From assembly GCA_914767715.1 (NCBI GenBank), contig OU612070.1, forward strand, positions 18,588,025 through 18,652,024: DNA of 64,000 nt, given 5' to 3'. Below the pieces are notes generated by a model. It was given only the letters and a program-made list of their open reading frames with translations. It was not told where the DNA came from and did no database searches. The stretch comes from Membranipora membranacea. Taxonomy: Eukaryota > Bryozoa > Gymnolaemata > Cheilostomatida > Membraniporidae. Below are positions 56,634-64,000 of this stretch, in pieces. The position numbers and the translations under genes were made by a program. Position 1 is the first letter of the stretch. The number at the start of each line of letters is the position of its first letter.

Positions 56634-57195
56634 TCATCACTACCACCACATTCTGTGTTATTTAACAAAACACAAGCCATAAAAATGAGAAATTGATTTA
56701 TCAATGTCATGTTGTTTTCACTAATTGAGAGCAAATGTTCGGTTTAGATACCAAAGCTCAAGCTGTAAACATAACAACAACAGATTCTTGACCTACCCTT
56801 CAACCCTCCCCCCCCCCTCTGACTGGTGTGTTGGTATGTTTATTAATAGTTCAGAGAGATAGAAATAAATTATGCCTCCTCATCGATAAGCCGAGGTGAG
56901 TTGAGAGATTAACGACCTTGATATGAATTTATATTTGTGTAATAATTTGCATATGCAGTCAATGCCGGCTCTGTTATAAGATTTCAAAATTACTTTCAAA
57001 TTGGCTTCTTGAAATTCAAACCTACTTTTAAACTGGCTTCTTGAAATCGTCCATTGGCCAATAACGCAAAAGGTTGAGAAAATACATGGCAGTTACTCCA
57101 TCATCTAAATAAGTGACATACCTGTCCACTGAAATTGATGAGAAAAATCAGTTACTATCGCTGTGTGTTTATATCAAATAATGCACAGGTAACCA

Positions 57196-57410
57196 TAGTT
57201 TAAGTGCTCAAACGGTGCAAGATGCTGGTAGAGGCATTTCATTATCAACCACTTTCTCCCCTCCGTTTAAGTACATACCCATAAAGTGCCACAGTTATGG
57301 TACCCTTCTTTGTGGTGAGACAACTAATAAATTGCTGGCTAGGAGGGGAGAAAGTGGTTGATAATGGAATGCCTCTACCAGCATCTTGCACCGTTTGAGC
57401 ACTTAAACTA
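57196..57410. mobile_element. 215-bp foldback MITE with perfect 9-bp target duplication
   Basis: The terminal inverted repeats start TAGTTTAAGTGCTCAAACGG and pair inward for about 80 bp (through GGCATTCCATTATCAACCAC-type sequence) around a 50-60-bp loop. Perfect 9-bp direct repeats AGGTAACCA flank it at 57187-57195 and 57411-57419. The start TAGTT(T)AA..GCTC resembles the 123-bp MITE at 17432, suggesting one Mutator-like superfamily. Confidence 0.88.
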
Positions 57411-57419
57411 AGGTAACCA

Positions 57420-58136
57420 TTGTGCAAGGCATGATAACACCAACTTGGTGGCATTTCATTAGTGAAATTTGTTGATCCATGCACAGTGAGATCAGGGATA
57501 ATTCTGATGAGATGGCAGCAGCAAAAGTATTCAAGTTATAAACTTATCAAGGCTTGCTAGGAAGTGAAGCATTCGAGTATGATTATAGCGCTGGAAAGAA
57601 TCGTAAACCTGAATTAAATTATACACTAGAAATTTTGCAGCTATCATACAACGAAACTTCAATGTGAGATTTCAAATAGGATACACAAATAATTTGACTG
57701 ACTTGATTTCCTAAATTAAGTTCAAGCAAAGTCACTCTGTATTACATTTCCAGAGGTCTGCCTGGTCATCATCAGAAAATGTCATATCCTGTCTAGGTCA
57801 CTTTTTGATTGTTTGTTAATTGGCAACAGATGAAATATTGATTAGGGTTGAAATCTAAACCAATGAGTAGTTGTAAATAAAGATATTGCTGAGAAGTGGC
57901 TGATGGGATACGATACACTCTGCAGTCCAGTGGTCAAGTGACTCAGTGGTCACAGGAGTCTTTGGCCACTGGGTCTGCACAAAATGCAGATGACCTGCGC
58001 TACTGTAGCAGCTACTTATTTCACATTTACAAGCGTCATCGAACCTGTGAGAATCGTGCAGACATGTTTGCATTTATCTTTACTTTGGCACACATTATGG
58101 TAGATGTGTTTTCAAGGGTGGAGGGATGTGAGATGT
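57420..58136. other. Intergenic, no gene seen
   Basis: Unassigned sequence between the MITE and the LINE 3' end. No coding similarity recognised. Confidence 0.4.
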
Positions 58137-60380
58137 AGGATGTATGTATGTTTATATTTGGTCTCAATCTCTGAGAAATAAAACTGTCTCTGTAGGGTGC
58201 TCTGTAAAAATTATTAAAACTGTTGATTCTGTAAAAATAAATAAAATGATAAGACCATAAAAAATACTATTACTTTTGGAAGACACTATTTAGGTATTTG
58301 ATACATTCTGCTCTAAAACATTTGGCACGGATCTGCACGCGGAACTTGACTGATTGATATCTGCCTGACGGCAGCTGGTTAAGACGGAGTAGTGGTTCAT
58401 CTTCGGTGGCAATCATACGGAGGCTCTTTACTTTCAGTATATTAGAGTAAAGGTCGTCTACGGGTGTGAACGTAAGTTCGCCTGATAGGTAACCTGCAGT
58501 TCTTATCACAGATTTTAACTTTTTCTTAGAGTCTGCGCTCAGATGACTATATAGCACAACCAGGTGGTAGGTGATTACTGACTCTATGAAGGACTTGTAG
58601 CAGGTCGTTATTAGTTTCTCAGTGACACCGAGATGGTATAGCTTGGCGATTATATGTAGCCTTTGGCGAGCTTTCGTTGTAGTTTTCAAGGTGTTTAGAG
58701 TAAAATCCAGTTTGTTGGTAATAATGGTGCCTAAGTATGTAAATTGTTCTACCTGCTCAATTGAAGTATTGTTTACAAGCAGTTGTGGGTAGCTTGGGTT
58801 ATCCCTTGCATTGCACATGACCATTTCTTTTGTTTTCTTTGCATTGAGTATTAGGTCATTATCCGCGCACCATGAGTTGATGGTATTAGTCATTGTTTGA
58901 AGTTCAGATGGCTGGTTTTCTGTCAACAATTCAATGATCACAGTGTCGCCGGCATATTTTACTAGTTTGATGTTGCTTGTTGATGGCATATCGACAACAT
59001 AAAAGGAGAATAGCAGTGGGCTGACGACGCATCCCTGAGGGCTTCCAGTTGAAGTGCTCAATGATTTTGACGTGTTGAGTGATGTAATAACTCGCTGTGT
59101 TCTATTTGTAAGGAAGTTATATAGCCAGTTGATGATGTTAGGATTGATGTTGTAGCTATCGAGTTTGCTGATTATTGTGGCAGGATTGATGGTGTTAAAA
59201 GCACTAGAAAAGTCTATAAAAAGAGCTCGGACCCGATTTTTAGCATGGCTATCAAGATGTTCAGTTACCGAGTCGATCAGAGTGATTAGAGCATCTTCAG
59301 TAGACCTGCCAGACTTATACGCAAACTGGGTGGGGTCGTCTAGTAATGGTGAGAGTCGTTTCATAACCAGACGCTCGAGACATTTGCCCACGATGGAGGT
59401 GAGGGCTATCGGCCTAAAATCTTTAGGATCTGATGCCCCTGCACACTTAGGAATAGGTTTGATATTTGCTGTTTTCCAAACTCTAGGCATAACACCTTCC
59501 TGAATTGATCGATTAAAAAGCAGTGTCAGGGGTTGTGCTAGGGTGGATGCAGCACATTTGAGCATTTTTGCGGTGATGTTGTCTGGACCCGGGCTCTTAC
59601 ACGTTTGTACATTACATAGAGTTGCATAAACTTCCTCAAAAGAAAAATCATCAAAAATAGGTTCAAGAGATGGTAAGTCTGGACACTCACTCTGTTTATC
59701 AAAACGATTGAAAAAAGCATTCAATATATCAGAATCAAGAGAGCACCCTTTTGCATTATCTTTTAATTTCAAGATTGACTTCAACTGACTCCATGCTAGT
59801 CTACTATTACATTGCATTCTAGTCTCAATGTCTGAGGCATGATTATGCTTTGCCTCTCTTATGGCTTTCTGGACTTGCCCTTTCAATATGCGGTGTTCAG
59901 CTGAGTTACTTTGGTAAGCCTGGGTTCTCTCACCAATCAGCCGGCTGATTCTAGGAGTCATCCACGTTTTGTTGTTGGCTGGTATGACTAATCGTTTGGT
60001 TGGTATACATGTTTCCATTGAGAAGTTCAGGTAGTCTACAAATGTGTCAGCGGCTTCATTTGCATCAGGAGCAGTAAGCAGTTCATCCCAGTTGGTATCA
60101 TCTAGACAGCTTAGAAGCTTATTCATGTTGTCTTCATTCCATATCTGCTTAGTGACTGTAACAGGCTGACTGACCAATGCCCTGTGTTTATATGTTGGAA
60201 GAAGATAGACACATGCATGGTCAGAGTTTCCTAGCTCTGGGAGCTTGATAGATTTGTAACTGTTCTTGATATTCAGGTAGCATTTATCAAGGATTTTGTT
60301 ACCTCTGGTGGAACAGGTAACTTGCTGTTTGAAGTGTGGGAGCTGTATATAGGCGCTATTGAAGTCCCCCAGAGCATAGA
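58137..60380 (-). mobile_element. 5'-truncated CR1/Rex1-like LINE
   Basis: Minus-strand element. The reading frame is open from about 60379 to the TAA at 58270. It starts inside the endonuclease domain (G-D-F-N near 60365, then S-D-H near 60205) and continues through reverse transcriptase: S-P-G-P-D-N, F-R-P-I-A-L-T-S, F-A-Y-K-S-G-R-S-T-E, A-L-F-I-D-F-S-S-A-F (motif A), G-S-P-Q-G-C-V-V-S-P-L-L (motif B). Motif C reads Y-A-G-D instead of Y-A-D-D: codon GGC at 58948-58950, one transition from GAC. The C-terminal L-P-S-G-R block is present. The 3' UTR ends near a (CATA)n-like tail at about 58137-58160. Five-prime truncated and probably catalytically dead. It is a different family from the four smaller LINE fragments. 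Confidence 0.88.
58270..60177 (-). CDS. LINE ORF2 remnant (reverse transcriptase)
   Basis: This is the uninterrupted part of the LINE reading frame, about 635 codons; the frame is also open upstream to about 60379, so no true start exists here. It contains the reverse-transcriptase fingers and palm from roughly residue 190 to 470 and a C-terminal region ending in F-R-A-E-C-I-K-Y-L-N. The long intact frame contrasts with the loss of the first catalytic Asp of motif C, which should abolish polymerisation. It is a transposon protein, not a host gene. Confidence 0.85.
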   Translation of the reverse strand: MVSQPVTVTKQIWNEDNMNKLLSCLDDTNWDELLTAPDANEAADTFVDYLNFSMETCIPTKRLVIPANNKTWMTPRISRLIGERTQAYQSNSAEHRILKGQVQKAIREAKHNHASDIETRMQCNSRLAWSQLKSILKLKDNAKGCSLDSDILNAFFNRFDKQSECPDLPSLEPIFDDFSFEEVYATLCNVQTCKSPGPDNITAKMLKCAASTLAQPLTLLFNRSIQEGVMPRVWKTANIKPIPKCAGASDPKDFRPIALTSIVGKCLERLVMKRLSPLLDDPTQFAYKSGRSTEDALITLIDSVTEHLDSHAKNRVRALFIDFSSAFNTINPATIISKLDSYNINPNIINWLYNFLTNRTQRVITSLNTSKSLSTSTGSPQGCVVSPLLFSFYVVDMPSTSNIKLVKYAGDTVIIELLTENQPSELQTMTNTINSWCADNDLILNAKKTKEMVMCNARDNPSYPQLLVNNTSIEQVEQFTYLGTIITNKLDFTLNTLKTTTKARQRLHIIAKLYHLGVTEKLITTCYKSFIESVITYHLVVLYSHLSADSKKKLKSVIRTAGYLSGELTFTPVDDLYSNILKVKSLRMIATEDEPLLRLNQLPSGRYQSVKFRVQIRAKCFRAECIKYLNSVFQK

Positions 60381-62009
60381 TCTATTACCAGTTATCATAA
60401 ATAAGAAAACCCTAAAACTTCTTGTTTAATTTCATTTGCCCTTTGGTTTGAACGTTAGTGCTGCCTAGACAACAGACATTTAGCGTGTATTTGGTGTAGT
60501 AGTAGCAGCAGTGAGAGATGAACCCCATTTTCCTATTTGCACTAATTCTAGAAAGTGCCCGAGTGAAATGGTAGCTAAATCTTAATACTTCTACTGTCAC
60601 CTTTGGAAACTTGGTCCAGCCGATAGTTTACTTCATGCTGGCAAGGCACGATATTGATAGCTTCAACAACGCCAACACAGGGGTTACAGCAACTCATATT
60701 GCATCCCCCTTCATTGTTCTGCCTCTAAACCTAGAAAACTTTGAATTTTTCATGTCTCATCAGGTGCATCGTTGAGAATCAATCATATAGTTTTCAACAG
60801 AATATTTGTACAAAACACGCAGCGCGTTTTAAGTTTTAAGCACCATGTTTCCATGTTGATTTTGAGGTCAACCTAGATCGAGCTCAGTTGTCACCTCTTG
60901 GCTTGCTCTCGAAATATGCATCCATTTCCATGGACAGAGCTGAGCTGAAACTTCAAAATACATCGGCCGCCACATTGTGCCTCTCGCGTCAGATTCTTTG
61001 ATGCTAACCGCAGTAGCTCGAGAATCTCAGTGCAAGCTGGGAGGTATTCCCATAGCTCGAAGAGCCTAGAAAATAGCCTCAGGACGATCCATGGAAATGC
61101 AGGGAAGGAATTGCAATGGCTTTGTATGGATTATGCTGTGTTGTATTGAAATGACAATCTGGTACATCATTGACAAGAAACAAGTTTGTAAAGTTATGAT
61201 TAAAAAATAATATGTACGTAATATAAGTCCGGTTTGTTGTAAGTCGGTCACTTACTGATACATTTTTCAAGCTTTTTTATAAATATTCAGGCCCAAAAAA
61301 GATACAACCAGACTTCACATGATGACATACTCAACATAGAATAAAGTGCGAGTTTATTTCTCTGACACATTACTGAGCACGCAATTATTTACTGCCAAAA
61401 GAGATATTAAACCATCACAATTTAGAATACAGCTGTTATGAACATGGAAGCAAAATAGATGAACATTTCATGTGACCCAACCTCGATTTGCTCAACCCTA
61501 CAAAACTCTACATTCATTTCATTCAGACACAGCAGCCCTGATATATTAAGCGAGAGAAATAGATTAATTCGACCTAAATGAAAAAACTAATTAGGTTCTT
61601 CTATTTGTACATTTACGTTGTTGACATCATAGTTTCATGTGTCCACAATTGCATTGAAAAGCATTGCAGAAAATAGATTAAATACAACTATTACTACATC
61701 GACACAACGATATATCTCAGAAATACCTATATATATTTTATATCAGATTTGGTTGCTATATGAAAATCTTCTAATTACCGAATTCTTGAAGCCATTAAAG
61801 TTTCTTTTATTGGAAATCTCTTTTCCAGACATTTCAGCAATATTGGAGCAAAATAAATAAATATGTCATGAGGCTACACTCTTACCATAATACATGACCT
61901 ACACTTGGCATTGAGAAATTTCAGTGAAAAAGTTCACAATAAGCCAACAAACGGCAGATCAAAATTCTCATCATATTAATCTACCATGACCTTCACCTTC
62001 CGACGACCT
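60381..62009. other. Intergenic between the LINE and the ACBD3-like gene
   Basis: It holds dispersed family 1 copy 3 (60868-60965) and the likely 3' UTR of the ACBD3-like gene. A minus-strand AATAAA lies at 61811-61806, about 200 bp past the stop codon, and is a plausible polyadenylation signal. No other gene recognised. Confidence 0.5.
60868..60965 (+). repeat. Dispersed repeat, family 1, copy 3
   Basis: GAGGTCAACCTAGATCGAGC, then GTCACCTCTTGGCTTGCTC, then GAGCTGAAACTTCAAAA matches the copies at 4372 and 29780. This copy is outside the transporter cluster. Confidence 0.65.
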
Positions 62010-63463
62010 TCACCTAGAGTAGTACACACGATAGTACAAAGTTTTACTTCTCCACAGAGAATAAGAGTTATCAAACTTGAGTAGATAGACACCGCGTCCC
62101 GGATACACATGACTGCCGCAGTAAACCTCCTCGTGAGAATCTCGTCTGTATATCGGGATTATCTCATCTATGGGCGGCCCTCGTGATTTCTTAGCTGCAT
62201 CTCCGCCGCGCTCTGCATCCGATTTGTCTAACAAAAGGAAAATTAATATTTGAATCTTAAGATCAGAGTCTGAATTAAGTTTTTTTTTAATACTTTTATT
62301 GGCATAAGTGACATAAGAATGCATTGAGATCTGGCTGAAGGGACCAATTTTCCTTGTCAGAATTAAAAGGAGTTCTGAAATATTAAGTCTGAATTAACTA
62401 GCTTACACTGCATAGCAGTATTATCAAAAATAAGGAGTTATCCCCTCTCAGAAACGCTTATGCAATGAGCAGGTAACTACAAACTTTACATAACATGCTT
62501 ACGCTAGAGCAAGAGCAAGACACTCCTTGGCTAGAGGAAACAAACAAGATATTGGTTTCGCTTGTTTCATGTGATGTGATGTGATGTAAGCTAGCACCGA
62601 ATTTCCACAAGGGGATAAGCAAGGCCTGTGTAATTTCTTATGGTTTTATTGATACAAACTTTTGCTGTCTTTTGCTTATTGGTCCAACATTTGTTACTTT
62701 TGTTGGCACAATCACATTGTACAGTACAAAAACACTCGAAAACGTGTTTTGATTGAAAAGTATGCATAGATCTTCATATACGTGTTCAACTTACCGAAAA
62801 AGGCATGAAACTTTTAAAACAAGAGCTTTTCATGAAGAGTAGCGCGTAAACTTGAATTGTAAATTTGAAAATATGAAATAAACCGAACCATAAACTTACT
62901 GTCTGAACATAGTGAAAATATCTACTTGAAATACATACACAATACACATACCCTGAACACAGAATGTATCCTGCCTCAAAATTTTAGCTTTATTGAGAGG
63001 AAAACAAACAGCTAAAATAAAACATCCTAACAAACTTGACTAAGCCAACACATTTTGTGTATACTGTACCCAAAAGAATTGATACATAATTTCATAAATT
63101 CTATGTATGTTTTTATTATTATTATTGTGTTTTTATTGAGGTTTCTCATATACATAAGTAAACCTCAATAAAAACGAATAAAAACGAATAATAATGATAA
63201 TAAAAATAAAATATATGAAATAAATATACATTTTTTATATTTTATGTTACATTTTATATTATATATTATTATGTATATATTATTTGAAACTGACCTTCCG
63301 CTCCCTCCTCGTCCTCATCGTCCGAGCTATCTGATACATGAACCTGCACATTATCATCAGGAGATATCGTCCACTCAAAGTATACACCAAACGCTATATC
63401 ATAGTGATCTGTCGCAAACTCCCAGAATAAACAGTTACCATTCTCATGTGTCGGCACTCGGAT
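62010..63463 (-). CDS. ACBD3: ACBD3/GCP60-like Golgi protein, C-terminal (GOLD domain) exons, partial
   Basis: Two minus-strand exons are visible: 63463-63295 and 62227-62010 (169 and 218 nt), joined in phase by a GT-AG intron and ending at a TGA. They encode about the last 128 residues: [26 protein letters not shown], an acidic [11 protein letters not shown] stretch, [12 protein letters not shown], and the final [16 protein letters not shown] segment. This is the GOLD domain of ACBD3, a Golgi peripheral protein that binds giantin, PI4KB and, through its N-terminal half, acyl-CoA. The acyl-CoA-binding exons must lie beyond position 64000. The acceptor before 63463 is read from TATTTAG|ATC. 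Confidence 0.92.
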
Positions 63464-64000
63464 CTAAATAAACATATAAAGTTGAGTTGCTAAATTATTT
63501 CAGCCATCCATCTGATGATTATGGTTTTAAAGATATAAATCCACATTGAACTACTACGGCGTGCTCATTTGTTTCGGTGTGGCTCAAAGATATCTAATTG
63601 AGGTCTGATCATGGAATTTTCACCTAAGGAGCTAGTCATTCATTCGAACAAACTGATTGTCCAAATTGGGGAATGAAATCAATGAGCTAGGTGAAACTAC
63701 AATTTTTTTTACCTGTTTAATAGTTAAAATAATGTAATCATAAATTAGTACATGTATTTCCCTCCCTAATTTTGACACTCAATTTCGGCAAATGATTTGC
63801 CCATTAGGTGACAATTCGGAGATCGTAGCCTTATTTAGTTATTTTTGACCTATTGTAAATGCAATGAGCTCACATTTCCCTGGCTGGCAGCAGCTTAAGA
63901 TCATGTTCCATGAATTCAAATCACATTTTAGGTGGATCCAGTTAAAATGGTTGGCCCTGGGCAATGGGCCCATTGCCACCAGATCGAAGCATGATGGATA
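63464..64000 (-). other. Intron of the ACBD3-like gene (to window edge)
   Basis: AT-rich sequence upstream, in gene sense, of the first visible ACBD3-like exon. I found no further exon of that gene before the window ends. Confidence 0.5.

Larger units (their letters stand above)
54643..57186. other. Intergenic with foldback elements
   Basis: No gene is recognised. It contains a 34-bp palindrome (55938-55971), the TAGCC foldback copy 3 (56559-56633) and poly-C runs near 56585-56615 and 56808. Two AAACTGGCTTCTTGAAAT-like words lie near 57000-57050. Confidence 0.45.

Overview
This is a stretch of metazoan nuclear genome. It is AT-rich, and its genes are split by GT-AG introns. The gene families are animal ones: SLC16-type transporters, DDHD1, PPP1R27 and ACBD3. 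LINEs, tRNA-related SINEs and foldback DNA transposons fill much of the remainder. The species cannot be fixed from the sequence; intron sizes (about 0.2-3.5 kb) and TE content suggest an invertebrate. There are no bacterial operons, CRISPR arrays or rRNA genes, and no convincing functional tRNA.

Layout. (1) 1-34.7 kb is a cluster of monocarboxylate-transporter-like (SLC16/MCT, MFS) genes: A (+, 5399-7973), B (-, 19845-22085), C (-, 25740-29095) and D (+, 32883-34730). Each has three exons. A and C share exon lengths 202/144/956; B and D share 214/144/968, except that D has lost 16 bp in exon 2, which breaks its frame. Broken pieces of the same family lie at 1750-1905, 4748-4815 and 29625-29700, and a degenerate copy of the C 5' flank lies inside C's own intron 1. 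(2) Between these genes sit LINE 3' fragments, a 3.3-kb element with arms of about 430-440 bp studded with ACGTCGCAA, a 1.5-kb inverted-repeat element with internal 186-bp repeats, and a nested 123-bp MITE. (3) 36.2-48.3 kb is a complete 15-exon DDHD1-like phospholipase A1 gene (768 aa, all phases consistent), with a 400-bp palindrome in intron 3. (4) 48.3-52.6 kb is gene-poor and holds a SINE with a perfect 16-bp target duplication. (5) 52.6-54.5 kb (-) is a 165-aa ankyrin protein with an RVRF PP1-docking motif (PPP1R27-like). (6) 58.1-60.4 kb (-) is a 5'-truncated LINE with a long open reading frame and a mutated reverse-transcriptase catalytic motif. (7) 62.0-63.5 kb (-) holds the last two coding exons of an ACBD3 (GCP60)-like Golgi protein whose 5' part lies beyond the window.

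The transporter cluster is a local birth-and-death gene family: two intact sister types, one recently damaged copy and several relics. The other three genes are ordinary single-copy housekeeping-type genes (lipid hydrolysis, PP1 regulation, Golgi scaffold) with no evident functional link to it. The most unusual structure is in the repeats: several foldback families with 9-bp target duplications, a long-arm element with regular motif arrays, and shared short dispersed sequences. All exon coordinates come from reading splice sites and phases by eye, supported by paralogue or family similarity.
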